A DNA stretch of 64,000 nt from Gallionella sp. (GTDB lineage: Bacteria > Pseudomonadota > Gammaproteobacteria > Burkholderiales > Gallionellaceae), in contig JAHFRA010000010.1 of assembly GCA_023259035.1 (NCBI GenBank), forward strand, positions 1-64,000, in the 5' to 3' direction. Numbering within the stretch: the stretch's first letter is position 1; the number at the start of each line of letters is the position of its first letter. Both the position numbers and the translations under genes were made by a program. Below are positions 1 to 8,996 of this stretch, one piece after another. The notes beneath the pieces are model-generated. The model did not search any database. It worked only from the letters and a program-made list of their open reading frames with translations, and was not told the origin of the DNA.

Positions 1-789
<789 letters not shown>

Positions 790-845
790 TTACTGGGTTT
801 GGCGCGATTCCCGTCTGTCAGCGATGATGGCAAGGCAAGCGAATA

Positions 846-1301
846 TCATTTCTGTGTTGCGCTTTTTAGCGGCTTGATTTCCGCCTGCACATCAACCTTG
901 ACACTGCGCTTGTCAGCCATTTCGAAACTCAGTGTCAGCGGAACAGTTTCGCCAGCCTTGAGCGGAGCCTTCAAACCCACCAGCGTCACGTGATAGCCAT
1001 GCTCGCTGCCCATATCCATGCGGCTATCTTCCGGCAAGGCAATGGCCTCAACATTGATCGTTTTCATCATGCCGTTTTTATGCGTCATGGTGCGCAAATC
1101 TGCCGTTTTGGAGGCCGCGCTGGAAACGCCAACCAAAGTCGCGGCCGGTTTGCTGATAATGGACATATACACATTTGCCGAGTCCCGCCCGGGGACAGTA
1201 GCGCGCGCCCAGGCGCGCTCAATTTGAATGTCGCCCGCATGGACGCTGGCTCCCAGCAACAAGGCGGCCAACAGTCCGCCAAGCCGATACAATTTAACCA
1301 T
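846..1301 (-). CDS. Periplasmic copper chaperone, PCuAC family
   Basis: Likely a periplasmic Cu(I) carrier that helps metallate cytochrome oxidase. The protein is 151 aa with a signal peptide (MVKLYRLGGLLAALLLGAS then VHAG) and a PCuAC fold: RAWARATVPGRDSANVYMSI, then the metal region MTHKNGMM and EHGYHVTLVGL. The ATG at 1301 is preferred over one 27 nt upstream because it opens directly into the signal peptide. Known family members end the copper motif with His-x-Met; here the corresponding stretch is His-Val-Thr, so one Met ligand may be missing or replaced. It sits alone, divergent from regB. Confidence 0.8.
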   Translation of the reverse strand: MVKLYRLGGLLAALLLGASVHAGDIQIERAWARATVPGRDSANVYMSIISKPAATLVGVSSAASKTADLRTMTHKNGMMKTINVEAIALPEDSRMDMGSEHGYHVTLVGLKAPLKAGETVPLTLSFEMADKRSVKVDVQAEIKPLKSATQK

Positions 1302-1463
1302 GATGATTTTCCCGATATCAAAAAACAAAAACGCCAGAAATTATATTTGCATCGCTTCTGTTGTACCGTTTCTGGCAGAATGGATTATTTGCCAATAATA
1401 GCAGTTTGGGAATGCGACAATATGCCGCACCCCTCCACATGCATCCCGCTATAGAATGGCATC

Positions 1464-2741
1464 GTGAATAACAGCATACTCTCCTCCCTGCCTGGTCATA
1501 ACCAGTTGCGCCGCCTGGTCGCGTTGCGCAGCATGGCCGTCGCGGCACAGCTCCTGACGCTGGCGGCAGTATGGAGGGTTCTGAAGCTGGAGTTGAACTG
1601 GCAGCCAATGTTGCTGACCATCGCCGCGCTCGCCGCAGTCAATTTGTATTCCTGGCATCGTCTGCGCAGCGGCAAACCGGTTCCCAACACGGAGTTGTTC
1701 GCCCAGTTGTGCGTGGATGTGCTGGCGCTCAGCATATTGCTTTATTACAGCGGCGGATCGACCAATCCTTTTGTCTCGCTTTACCTGCTGCCGCTGGTGA
1801 TTGCCGCCGCGACGTTGCCGGGCCGCTACACCTGGGGCATGGCGGCGCTTACTTCCGCCTGTTACAGCGTGCTGATGGTCTATTACATTCCGCTGCCGCA
1901 CAACCATCAACATGACGGTGCCAGCGCATTCAACGCGCATGTGGTGGGCATGTGGCTCGGCTTTGTGTTCAGCACGGTGGTGGTGGCCTATTTCGTGGTG
2001 CAGATGGCGCAGGCGGTGCGCAACCGCGATGAGATGCTGGCCCGCGTGCGCGAGGAGATCCTGCGCAACGAGCGGATCGTGGCGCTCGGCACGCAGGCCG
2101 CCGGCGCCGCGCATGAGCTGGGCACGCCGCTGTCCACCATGGCGGTGGTGATCGGCGAATTGCAGCACGAAACCGATGCGCAGCCTGGCTGGCGCGATGC
2201 TTTGGCTATCCTCAACGAACAGGTGCGCGGCTGCAAGCGCATCCTCGACAAGATACTGGCCAACGCCCAGGTCAGCGGCGCGGCCTCGCTGCAACCGGCC
2301 GATCGCCTGATGGCGGAAGTGCTGGACGAGTGGCAGTTGTTGCGCCCCGCCGTACCATATCAATATCATGTCGATGGCGCGCAACCCGCCCCGCTCGTCA
2401 GCGTGGATGCCACGTTGCGCGCCGCGCTGATGAACCTGCTCAACAATGCGGCGGACGCGGCGCCCGCAAGCGCAACCCCGCAAACAATCGAAATCCGCTC
2501 GCACTGGAATGCCGCCAGCTTCACGCTGGAAATCCACGATCATGGCAAGGGGCTGAGCGAAGAAGCGGAACTCAAAGCCGGCTCGGCATTCTTCACCACC
2601 AAAACAGAAGGGCACGGGCTGGGCCTGTTTCTGGCCAATGCCACCCTCGAACGCATGGGCGGCTCGGTGCGCCTGTTCAATCGCGAGCAAGGCGGCGCAA
2701 CCACGGAAATCATTTTGCCAATAACCGGGGTTCCCATATGA
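1464..2741 (+). CDS. regB: Redox sensor histidine kinase RegB/PrrB
   Basis: Membrane sensor kinase, 425 aa with a GTG start, that phosphorylates RegA in response to quinone/respiratory redox state. About six hydrophobic segments fill residues 20-190. The second extracytoplasmic region holds GGSTNPF, the GGxxNPF quinone-binding heptapeptide of RegB. The H-box is AAHELGTPLS with His217, and Cys257 (QVRGCKRIL) lies exactly 40 residues later, the spacing of the redox-active His225/Cys265 pair of Rhodobacter RegB. The ATP-binding domain has N (LNNAADAA), G1 (DHGKGL) and G2 (GHGLGLFLA) boxes. The stop overlaps the regA start, so the pair is translationally coupled. Confidence 0.93.
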   Translation: MNNSILSSLPGHNQLRRLVALRSMAVAAQLLTLAAVWRVLKLELNWQPMLLTIAALAAVNLYSWHRLRSGKPVPNTELFAQLCVDVLALSILLYYSGGSTNPFVSLYLLPLVIAAATLPGRYTWGMAALTSACYSVLMVYYIPLPHNHQHDGASAFNAHVVGMWLGFVFSTVVVAYFVVQMAQAVRNRDEMLARVREEILRNERIVALGTQAAGAAHELGTPLSTMAVVIGELQHETDAQPGWRDALAILNEQVRGCKRILDKILANAQVSGAASLQPADRLMAEVLDEWQLLRPAVPYQYHVDGAQPAPLVSVDATLRAALMNLLNNAADAAPASATPQTIEIRSHWNAASFTLEIHDHGKGLSEEAELKAGSAFFTTKTEGHGLGLFLANATLERMGGSVRLFNREQGGATTEIILPITGVPI

Positions 2742-3286
2742 CCGAACCACATGAAGAATCTGCCTCGCTGTTGCTGGTGGACGATGACATCACTTTCTGC
2801 AAGGTGCTGGGCGCCGCTCTGGAAAAGCGCGGCTTCAGTGTTTGCGTGGCGCACAGCGTGGAACAGGCTATTCCTCTGGCAGAAGCAAATCCGCCGGAAT
2901 TCGCTGTGGTGGACTTGAAAATGGGTAATACCCCAGGGCTGGTTCTGGTCAAGATATTGCACGAACTCGACCCGAATACGCGCATCGTGATGCTGACCGG
3001 CTATGCCAGCATCGCAACCGCCGTCGAGGCGATCAAACTGGGCGCGACGCAATATCTGGCCAAGCCTGCCAATGCCGATGAAGTCGTTGCGGCGTTCGGG
3101 CGTGCAGCCGGTAGTGAAGCGCCAATCAAGGTGCGAACGACACAACTCGGAAATCTGGAATGGGAACACATCCAGCGCGTGCTACATGAGCACGAAGACA
3201 ATGTTTCAGCCACCGCCCGCGCACTCAATATCCACCGCCGCACGCTGCAACGCAAACTCGCCAAGCCACCTAAACGCGCCGAATAA
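2738..3286 (+). CDS. regA: Response regulator RegA/PrrA/ActR
   Basis: DNA-binding partner of RegB, 182 aa. The receiver domain (residues ~10-125) has the acidic pocket LLVDDD, phospho-acceptor Asp59 (VVDLKMG), the conserved Thr (MLTGYAS) and Lys (LAKPAN). A short linker leads to a Fis-type helix-turn-helix (~135-178) with NVSATARALNIHRRTLQRKL, nearly invariant in the RegA family. It overlaps regB by 4 nt. The family controls respiration, carbon and nitrogen fixation and hydrogen use in proteobacteria; which targets apply here cannot be told. A perfect 10-bp hairpin follows at 3351. Confidence 0.94.
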   Translation: MTEPHEESASLLLVDDDITFCKVLGAALEKRGFSVCVAHSVEQAIPLAEANPPEFAVVDLKMGNTPGLVLVKILHELDPNTRIVMLTGYASIATAVEAIKLGATQYLAKPANADEVVAAFGRAAGSEAPIKVRTTQLGNLEWEHIQRVLHEHEDNVSATARALNIHRRTLQRKLAKPPKRAE

Positions 3287-3350
3287 GACGCGCCCTTGAT
3301 GCACCCGCTTTTGGGCAAATTGTCTGTGAAACTTATAGCCGGACACCCGC

Positions 3351-3373
3351 AGGAGCGGGCATGGCCCGCTCCT
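3351..3373 (+). terminator. Hairpin downstream of regBA
   Basis: AGGAGCGGGC and GCCCGCTCCT form a perfect 10-bp stem with a 3-nt loop, between the convergent regA and CZB genes. No strong T-run follows, so it may be a bidirectional or processing hairpin rather than a canonical intrinsic terminator. Confidence 0.55.
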
Positions 3374-3410
3374 GATTCATGTTGATTGTGAAATGGGACT
3401 AGGGGCGGCT

Positions 3411-3845
3411 TTAGTTACGAGTCTCAAGTGGCAGCTTGTTGATTTCTGTCAGCGCCTGGATGATTTGGCGCAACGACTGGCTGTATTCGTTTCTGAATAC
3501 CTCCTCCGCACCGCCGCTATCGCCCGCTTGCAACTTTTCGATGATGGATATCCCCAATTCGTGAAACTGCTGGTGCGCATGGCTTAATTGCTTATACACA
3601 TCGCTTCCGCGAAACGGTTCGAACACCCAACCGTTGATCCAGCCGCCCAATTGGCAGAGGCCGTTATGCCCATATATGCTCGAGTCCAGAGGTTCGCGAC
3701 TTCTTCCATACACATGATGCCCCAAGTGGGACTTCAGCAATACGTGCTGCTCGGCTGCCGTAATGAGATTAACGCGGTCGCGCATATCGTTCTTGAGGGG
3801 AGCCCCAATGTTTAAAAAACCTGTCATTTTGTTTAGCAGTGTCAT
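3411..3845 (-). CDS. Stand-alone CZB (chemoreceptor zinc-binding) protein
   Basis: A 144-aa protein made of little more than a CZB domain. The expected zinc ligands are visible: an early His (AAEQHVLLKSHLGHHVYG), Cys in GLCQLGGWI, and the late pair in HAHQQFHELG. No membrane segment or methyl-accepting helix is present. CZB domains usually sit at the C-terminus of chemoreceptors or on diguanylate cyclases, where zinc or oxidation of the Cys changes signalling; a free-standing form may act in trans. The start is well supported by AGGAGGG 7 nt before the ATG. It is convergent with regA. Confidence 0.75.
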   Translation of the reverse strand: MTLLNKMTGFLNIGAPLKNDMRDRVNLITAAEQHVLLKSHLGHHVYGRSREPLDSSIYGHNGLCQLGGWINGWVFEPFRGSDVYKQLSHAHQQFHELGISIIEKLQAGDSGGAEEVFRNEYSQSLRQIIQALTEINKLPLETRN

Positions 3846-3908
3846 CGCATTACCCTCCTAAACCACCTTTGCACAATTGACTTATAAACAGGTGGGAACG
3901 AAATAACA

Positions 3909-3941
3909 ATATGCCGAAATATCTATATATTTCGGCCTAGT
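3909..3941. repeat. 33-bp AT-centred palindrome, copy 1
   Basis: The core GCCGAAATAT...ATATTTCGGC is a near-perfect palindrome lying between the divergent CZB and carboxypeptidase genes. The 33 bp are an exact reverse complement of 38892-38924 after grxD. Two perfect copies 35 kb apart suggest either a recent mobile palindrome or a shared protein-binding site. Confidence 0.75.
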
Positions 3942-3976
3942 CGCGCTGCAGCTATCGTCGCCTGTGGCGCACGGAC

Positions 3977-3982
3977 TATAAT
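3977..3982 (+). promoter_or_regulatory. Probable -10 box of the carboxypeptidase gene
   Basis: A perfect TATAAT lies 25 nt before the ATG at 4007. No strong -35 hexamer is evident at 17 bp. Confidence 0.4.
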
Positions 3983-4006
3983 TGCGCCCGGAAAAAGCGG
4001 ATTGCC

Positions 4007-5143
4007 ATGAAATTCATCGTTCTAATTATTAGCCTGTTATTGTCCCCGCCAAGCTTCGCGCTAACCCAGCAGTTGCCCGCAGCACCGATTCTGGCAGCCA
4101 AGTCATACCTGTTATATGACTACACCAGCAATCAGGTTCTGGTGAACCAAAACGGTGATGCACGCATGGAACCCGCTTCGCTGACCAAACTGATGACGGC
4201 TTATCTGACCTTTGACGCAATCAAGCATGGCACGCTTGCGCCGGAACAAAGCCTGGCTATTCCTGTTGCCGCGGTACGCAACACCAGCGGTGAATCACGC
4301 ATGTTGCTCAAGGCGGAGCAAGCTGTGACCGTAGCCGAACTGTTGCGCGGACTGATCGTGCAATCCGGTAATGATGCGGCCATTACACTGGCGCTCAACA
4401 TCGCCGGCAGCGAGGCCGGTTTCGTCGAACTGATGAACAAGGAGGCCAAGCGGCTGGGCATGATCAATACCCATTTCGCCAATCCTGTCGGATTGCCGGA
4501 TGCGCAACACTACAGCAGCGCATCCGATCTGGCTGTGCTGGCCGCCGCCATCGTGCGCGACTACCCGCAACACTACCCGCTGTTTGGATTGCGTGATTAC
4601 ACCTTCAATAGTGTCACTCAAGCCAATCGCAATCGTCTGTTGTGGATTGACCCTTATGCGGATGGATTGAAAACCGGACACACCGAAACCGCCGGATATT
4701 GCCTGATTGGCTCATCCATGCGCAATAATCACCGCCTGATTTCGGTATTGCTCGGCGCGGATTCGGATAACTTGCGCGCCACAGAGAGTCAGAAGCTGCT
4801 GAATTTTGGCTTCCAATATTTCGAAGCAGTGCGCCTGTATCAAAAGGATCAGCCGGTCACCGAAGTGCGCGTCTGGAAAGGCACGGAAAGCCACCTTGAA
4901 GTCGGCTTTCGCCGAGAACTGTTCCTGACCATCCCCAAAGGAAAACTCGAACAACTCAAGGCGACAATGGAAACGCGTCAGCCGATCATCGCGCCAATCA
5001 CCTCCGGGCAACCGTTGGGCGTGCTAAAAATAACAATGGCTGGCAAACCCTATGCGGAATTCCCGCTGCTGGCGCTGAAAAGTGTGCCGCTGGCGAATGT
5101 TTTCTCGCGCGGATGGGACAGCATCCGCTTAATTTTTCAATAA
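4007..5143 (+). CDS. dacC: D-alanyl-D-alanine carboxypeptidase (PBP5/6 type)
   Basis: Periplasmic low-molecular-weight penicillin-binding protein that trims the terminal D-Ala from peptidoglycan stem peptides. It is 378 aa with a signal peptide ending near SFA. All three active-site motifs are intact: S58LTK61, S120GN122 and K222TG224. The C-terminal ~100 residues form the PBP5-like beta domain and end in an amphipathic tail (VFSRGWDSIRLIFQ) that should anchor it to the inner membrane. The next gene, a D-amino acid aminotransferase, starts 13 nt later, a sensible D-alanine pairing. The dacA/dacC choice of symbol is uncertain. Confidence 0.92.
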   Translation: MKFIVLIISLLLSPPSFALTQQLPAAPILAAKSYLLYDYTSNQVLVNQNGDARMEPASLTKLMTAYLTFDAIKHGTLAPEQSLAIPVAAVRNTSGESRMLLKAEQAVTVAELLRGLIVQSGNDAAITLALNIAGSEAGFVELMNKEAKRLGMINTHFANPVGLPDAQHYSSASDLAVLAAAIVRDYPQHYPLFGLRDYTFNSVTQANRNRLLWIDPYADGLKTGHTETAGYCLIGSSMRNNHRLISVLLGADSDNLRATESQKLLNFGFQYFEAVRLYQKDQPVTEVRVWKGTESHLEVGFRRELFLTIPKGKLEQLKATMETRQPIIAPITSGQPLGVLKITMAGKPYAEFPLLALKSVPLANVFSRGWDSIRLIFQ

Positions 5144-5156
5144 CGGTGAATCACTC

Positions 5157-6014
5157 ATGACAATTTATTTGAACGGGCAATACATGCCCATCGAAGAAGC
5201 GAAGATTTCCGTGCTGGATCGCGGCTTCATATTCGGCGACGGCGTATACGAAGTGATTCCGGTTTATTCGCGCAAGGCGTTCCGTCTGGCAGAGCATTTG
5301 CGGCGCCTGCAGCACAGCCTGGACGGCATCAAGCTCGCCAACCCGCACAGCGATAACGGATGGACGGATATCATCAACGAACTCATCGCGCGCAATGCGG
5401 CGCAAGACCAATACTTGTATCTGCACATCACGCGCGGCGCGGCCAAACGCGATCATGCCTTTCCCAATCCGCCGGTCAAACCGACGCTATTCATGATGAG
5501 CAATCCGCTGCTCACCCCGCCCGCCGAACTGTTGCACAGCGGCATCGCGTGCATCACCGCGCCGGACAACCGCTGGCTGCGCTGCGACATCAAGGCCATC
5601 GCGCTGCTGCCCAACGTGCTGCTGCGCCAGATGGCAATAGACGCGGGCTGCGCCGAGACCATTCTGATTCGAGATGAAGCGTTCATGACCGAGGGCGCGG
5701 CCAGCAACATCTTCGTGGTGAAAAACGGCAAGTTGCTCGCGCCGCCCAAAGATAATTTAATGCTGCCCGGCATCACCTACGACGTGGTGCTGGAGCTCGC
5801 CGCCACCAATGGCATCCCGCATGAGGTGCGCAGGATCGCCGTCGCGGAAGTGTTTGGCGCCGACGAACTGTTGCTCACCTCGTCCACCAAGGAAGTGCTG
5901 GCGATTACCCGGCTTGACGGCAAGCCGGTCGGCACCGGCAAGCCCGGCGCGATGTTTGCCCGGTTGCACGCGCTGTATCAGGACTTTAAACGCGATGTGA
6001 TGCGTGCCGCATAA
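5157..6014 (+). CDS. dat: D-amino acid aminotransferase (class IV, PLP)
   Basis: Predicted to interconvert D-alanine and other D-amino acids with 2-oxo acids. 285 aa. Fold-type IV features are clear: GFIFGDGVYEVIPVY near the N-terminus, LHITRGAAKRDHAFP, the PLP lysine at about Lys146 (CDIKAIALLPNVL) and EGAASNIFVVK, LPGITYDVVLELA towards the C-terminus. RGAAKRDHAFP favours D-amino acid aminotransferase over branched-chain aminotransferase or ADC lyase. It lies between the carboxypeptidase and ybeD with gaps of 13 and 6 nt, so the three are probably cotranscribed. Confidence 0.88.
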   Translation: MTIYLNGQYMPIEEAKISVLDRGFIFGDGVYEVIPVYSRKAFRLAEHLRRLQHSLDGIKLANPHSDNGWTDIINELIARNAAQDQYLYLHITRGAAKRDHAFPNPPVKPTLFMMSNPLLTPPAELLHSGIACITAPDNRWLRCDIKAIALLPNVLLRQMAIDAGCAETILIRDEAFMTEGAASNIFVVKNGKLLAPPKDNLMLPGITYDVVLELAATNGIPHEVRRIAVAEVFGADELLLTSSTKEVLAITRLDGKPVGTGKPGAMFARLHALYQDFKRDVMRAA

Positions 6015-6020
6015 ACGACC

Positions 6021-6305
6021 ATGAACGAATTACCAGCCAGCAAGTTAACCGCCAGCCTGATCGAATACCCCTGCGAATTCCCGCTGAAAATTTTTGGCTT
6101 GCAGCAAGCTGGTTTTGCGCAGGCAGTGCTGGAGGTGGTCAACAAACACGACCCCGGATATGTCGCGTCCAGCATGGAAATGCGCGCCAGCAAAAACGCC
6201 CGTTATGTCAGCCTGACCTGCACCGTGCGCGCCACGTCGCGCGAACAGCTCGACGCGCTGTATCAGGACTTGTGCGACCACCCGCTGATCGTGATGGTGC
6301 TGTGA
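6021..6305 (+). CDS. ybeD: YbeD / DUF493 family protein
   Basis: A small 94-aa protein with the family pattern LIEYPCEFPLKIFGL, VNKHDPGY and SRNA-like middle, then LYQDLCDHPLIVMVL at the end, matching E. coli YbeD. The fold is an ACT-like/ferredoxin-like domain; the role is unknown but the gene is classically found between dacA and lipB, exactly as here. Its TGA is also the first base of the left arm of a hairpin repeat running to the lipB start. Confidence 0.88.
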   Translation: MNELPASKLTASLIEYPCEFPLKIFGLQQAGFAQAVLEVVNKHDPGYVASSMEMRASKNARYVSLTCTVRATSREQLDALYQDLCDHPLIVMVL

Positions 6306-6431
6306 TGCCAACTCCATTTCATCGGTGATACTGCGTTGGCATCCTCGTTCACTCCTAGTCGTGCTACTTGCACTGCCAGCGTCGTTCACTCGTCGCCGCC
6401 TTGTCTGACCTTCGAAATGAAGCTGGCATGA
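6303..6431. repeat. Hairpin element (CAAGGCG/CAACGCAG family), lipB copy
   Basis: The left arm TGATGCCAACTCCATTTC (6303) is complementary to the right arm GAAATGAAGCTGGCATGA ending at 6431. Inside are the family cores CTGCGTTG (6331-6338) and CGCCTTG (6397-6403). The right arm contains the lipB start codon and the left arm starts in the ybeD stop, so the element fills the whole intergenic space. Related copies: 22394-22531 and 58165-58308. Confidence 0.65.
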
Positions 6432-7051
6432 TCCCGCACATCGAATTGCTGGGGCTTGTTGAATACGCACCTACTTGGCAAGCGATGCAGCAATTCACAG
6501 TCGAGCGCACATCCAGCACGCGCGACGAAATCTGGCTGGTGCAACACCCGCCCGTTTACACGCAAGGCCTGGCCGGGAAGCCGGAACACCTGCTGCGCAG
6601 CACGAATATTCCCGTAGTCAAAATTGATCGCGGCGGGCAGATCACCTACCACGGCCCCGGCCAGATCGTCGCCTATCTGCTGCTCGACCTGCGCCGCTGG
6701 AAAATCAACGTGCGCGAACTGGTGCGCCTGATGGAGCAGGCGGTGATCGACTTGCTCGGCGCATTCGGCGTGGCCGCGCAGGGGCGCAAGGACGCGCCGG
6801 GCGTATATGTGGCTGATGCGAAGATCGCCTCGCTCGGCCTGAAAATAAAACACGGCTGCTGCTATCACGGTATTGCGTTGAACGTGGACATGGATCTGGC
6901 TCCGTTCGCCAACATCAACCCGTGCGGCTATGCCGGACTGCGCGTCACCCAATGCTGCGAGCTCGGCATCAACGTACCGATCAACGAACTGCAAGCGCAG
7001 TTGGCGCAGAATTTGATTGCGCTTTTACAGCAGCATCAAGCACGGAAATAA
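6428..7051 (+). CDS. lipB: Octanoyl-[ACP]:protein N-octanoyltransferase LipB
   Basis: Transfers octanoyl from acyl carrier protein to lipoyl domains, the first step of lipoate synthesis. 207 aa from MIPHIELLGL; an in-frame ATG 60 nt upstream lies inside the repeat and is rejected. Motifs: RGGQITYHGPGQIVAYLLLDL, the catalytic Lys132 (DAKIASLGLKI) and Cys166 (NPCGYAGLRVTQ). It should work with LipA, whose gene lies 2.3 kb downstream past an accessory insert. Confidence 0.93.
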   Translation: MIPHIELLGLVEYAPTWQAMQQFTVERTSSTRDEIWLVQHPPVYTQGLAGKPEHLLRSTNIPVVKIDRGGQITYHGPGQIVAYLLLDLRRWKINVRELVRLMEQAVIDLLGAFGVAAQGRKDAPGVYVADAKIASLGLKIKHGCCYHGIALNVDMDLAPFANINPCGYAGLRVTQCCELGINVPINELQAQLAQNLIALLQQHQARK

Positions 7052-7149
7052 TTCATTCTTCCGTTGAGGAAGCATTTCCGGAACTTCTTTCACCTGATAA
7101 TGAGTACCACGGATTATTAGATGATATTTTTCTGCGGTATCCAGTCCCG

Positions 7150-7476
7150 ATGAAACCAGTGCCTATGATAAGGGGTTTTTCTCGGATATGGACGGCACTC
7201 AGGCATCCAGTGCCAGTGCAATGCGATACTTCCATGCGTCTCAGAACTCTCAATTGGCGGTTTAATCTCGTTGTAGAAAAAGGCGCCCGCTCATTATTTG
7301 TGAGCGAGGAACCTCCTGACGTAATACAGAAGGTGGCGAACACGCTCAAATACGCGGAAACCGTGGTGGGTTCTGGCCGAATTTATGTTGCAGATCAGAG
7401 TAACCTACCAGTCGAGCTTCGATCAATGTGGATCGGCGGCAAAGAACCTCCCTTTTCACACGGAGACGACCTGTGA
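7150..7476 (+). CDS. Hypothetical, probably 5'-truncated ORF
   Basis: I do not recognise this protein. The open frame reads from within lipB to 7476, and the part after lipB (SSVEEAFPELLSPDNEYHGL...) already looks protein-like but has no start codon or ribosome-binding site before the ATG at 7150. From there it gives 108 aa with no membrane segment or known motif. Base composition is lower in G+C than lipB. Most likely it is the surviving 3' part of an acquired gene at the left edge of the lipB-lipA insert. Confidence 0.35.
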   Translation: MKPVPMIRGFSRIWTALRHPVPVQCDTSMRLRTLNWRFNLVVEKGARSLFVSEEPPDVIQKVANTLKYAETVVGSGRIYVADQSNLPVELRSMWIGGKEPPFSHGDDL

Positions 7477-7548
7477 GCCGGGTGAGTGTGCACCCCGTTT
7501 GCCCGCGCGATTGCTGAACGTTACAATGGGTAATGGCGGCTGCCTGCC

Positions 7549-8328
7549 CTACTTGATCCGCCGCAGGAGTTTGCGTTCGATGTCATCCGTGGCATCCATG
7601 GATGCAATCATGTCGTTGGCGGCGTTCGTCAGGCGACTGAGATCGCGCGAAGGAATCGTGGACATATCCTGAAAAATTATCATCGAATTGAAGTCTGCTT
7701 TTGACGCGATGAGATGTTGCAGAATGATCGTTGCAAGCCTTGCCTTGTCTCGGTTGGGCACACCGAACAGATAAAGGGGCTGCTGTTCGCCGCTCTCAAT
7801 GAAATAATCAACGGGGTAGTCAGCCGCGTTAGCCACTCCGGGGACGATGTAATTTTCTTTCAAGCGTTCCGCGTCCACACAGCCAAGCAATTTTTCTCTT
7901 AAATCTTCATAGAAGGTGCTTTCAGCGCGAAGACGATTCAGAAATGTCAGGTCGTGAATCTTGGTAAGCGCCTGTCCAAACCGGAATATGTTTGTGCCGA
8001 GTGCGGTTGCTGGAGTCTCTATGAAAAACTCCCCAGACTCTTCAGATAAATCCATTTCGGATAAAATTTGGCGGAATAACTTTCCGCGAGTGCCGTCTCC
8101 CTGAAATTTGTCTATATCGTTTTCATAACTTAGATGCATAAGCGTTATGCCCATGTCGGTTATGCGGAAGCCACCGGTTTGGAGCTTCTTCAGATAAATG
8201 GAGTATGCGTCCCCGTCAGGAAAACTGAAGGGCGTAGAGACGAACAAAAGCCCGCCTTCGCGCTCGGAGACTTGAACTTCCGCGCAAAGGGAGGAGCAAA
8301 TAGCTCTTTGTATTTCTTGAATGTTCAT
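7549..8328 (-). CDS. DUF1828-like protein of an accessory pair
   Basis: A 259-aa soluble protein of unknown activity. The N-terminal ~110 residues (IQRAICSSLCAEVQV, SFPDGDAYSIYLKKL, GGFRITDMGITLMHLSY) resemble DUF1828; the rest resembles the linked DUF1829 region, with YFIESGEQQPLYLFGVPNRDKARLA split over ~185-215. An upstream ATG at 8352 would overlap the preceding gene by 20 nt; the ATG at 8328 gives a 4-nt gap and is chosen. Such proteins occur mainly in variable genomic regions. It is cotranscribed with the gene at 8333-8809. Confidence 0.6.
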   Translation of the reverse strand: MNIQEIQRAICSSLCAEVQVSEREGGLLFVSTPFSFPDGDAYSIYLKKLQTGGFRITDMGITLMHLSYENDIDKFQGDGTRGKLFRQILSEMDLSEESGEFFIETPATALGTNIFRFGQALTKIHDLTFLNRLRAESTFYEDLREKLLGCVDAERLKENYIVPGVANAADYPVDYFIESGEQQPLYLFGVPNRDKARLATIILQHLIASKADFNSMIIFQDMSTIPSRDLSRLTNAANDMIASMDATDDIERKLLRRIK

Positions 8329-8332
8329 GTCA

Positions 8333-8809
8333 TTAGAACAAGTCTGGTTCATCCGGTTCGGTTTTTAAGCCGGCAATGCTGCATTGGCAAACAATATGGT
8401 GCAGCGCTCCGTTGAGTGTCCTGTACTCTCTGGTTGGTTGAGCATATCCCTCGCTCTTTTTTCCGACAGCAAGATAGCGTTCTGTTGCCTGATGAATATG
8501 GTAAACAAGTTCAAATCTGTCGCGTTCGATTCCGTTAGTGTGCGGATGATCCGAACCGTTACAACGCATCAGCATGACTGATTCACCGCTTTTAGCTAAC
8601 CAGCGCAAACCGGCAGAAAAACCTTGTGGCAGCAATAAACTTTGCCGGGTAAACAAAGCGAATTCTTGCACTCCATCTGTGCTGACAACTCGAAAATCAC
8701 GTCGTGAATGCTGGCCTTCGCTCCTAGGCTTGGCATTAGGATTCTCTACACGCTTTGGCATTGCTACAAGAGCGGCAATTTGTTCGTCGGTAAGTGCGTC
8801 AGATGCCAT
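8333..8809 (-). CDS. DUF6978-like hypothetical, first gene of accessory pair
   Basis: A 158-aa protein, MASDALTDEQIAALVAMPKR at the start, then SRRDFRVVSTDGVQEFALFTRQ and HTNGIERDRFELVYHIHQAT. It looks like the DUF6978 group, which I recall as a partner of DUF1828-type proteins; function is not established. GGA lies just before the ATG. The stop lies 4 nt before the preferred start of the DUF1828-like gene, so the two form a unit. Codon use is more A+T-rich than the flanking lip genes, consistent with transfer. Confidence 0.5.
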   Translation of the reverse strand: MASDALTDEQIAALVAMPKRVENPNAKPRSEGQHSRRDFRVVSTDGVQEFALFTRQSLLLPQGFSAGLRWLAKSGESVMLMRCNGSDHPHTNGIERDRFELVYHIHQATERYLAVGKKSEGYAQPTREYRTLNGALHHIVCQCSIAGLKTEPDEPDLF

Positions 8810-8901
8810 TTCCGTCCAAGCCCAATAAGTCAGGTAAGTTATTATGTCAGAATTTGAATAAGTTACCCATGTGAAGTCCAGTGCTTGAAGGTTTTAATAT
8901 T

Positions 8902-8918
8902 GTTAAGCGTTACTTAAC
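8902..8918. promoter_or_regulatory. Candidate HigA operator
   Basis: GTTAAG and CTTAAC form a perfect 6-bp inverted repeat with a 5-bp spacer, about 80 bp before higA and just upstream of the higB stump. Antitoxins of this family repress their own promoter through such palindromes; the assignment is an inference from position and symmetry. Confidence 0.4.
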
Positions 8919-8943
8919 AGCCATACAATACGGTCGTGATTAA

Positions 8944-8985
8944 AGACAAAATGCCGAGCTGGTTGATTATCTGGATTACCACTAG
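8944..8985 (+). pseudogene. Remnant of higB toxin (C-terminal stump)
   Basis: A short frame closed by TAG 11 nt before the higA ATG encodes RQNAELVDYLDYH. HigB toxins next to this type of HigA usually end in a sequence like NAxxVELVDYH, so this looks like the last ~12 codons of the toxin, with everything upstream deleted (a stop lies just before it). Confidence 0.4.
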
Positions 8986-8996
8986 GAGAAATAAAT

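Noticed and set aside
1449-2750. Long reverse-strand ORF (433 aa) opposite regB
   Set aside because: It mirrors a complete histidine kinase; the antisense translation is rich in Arg, His and Gln with no motifs, as expected for a shadow frame in GC-rich DNA.
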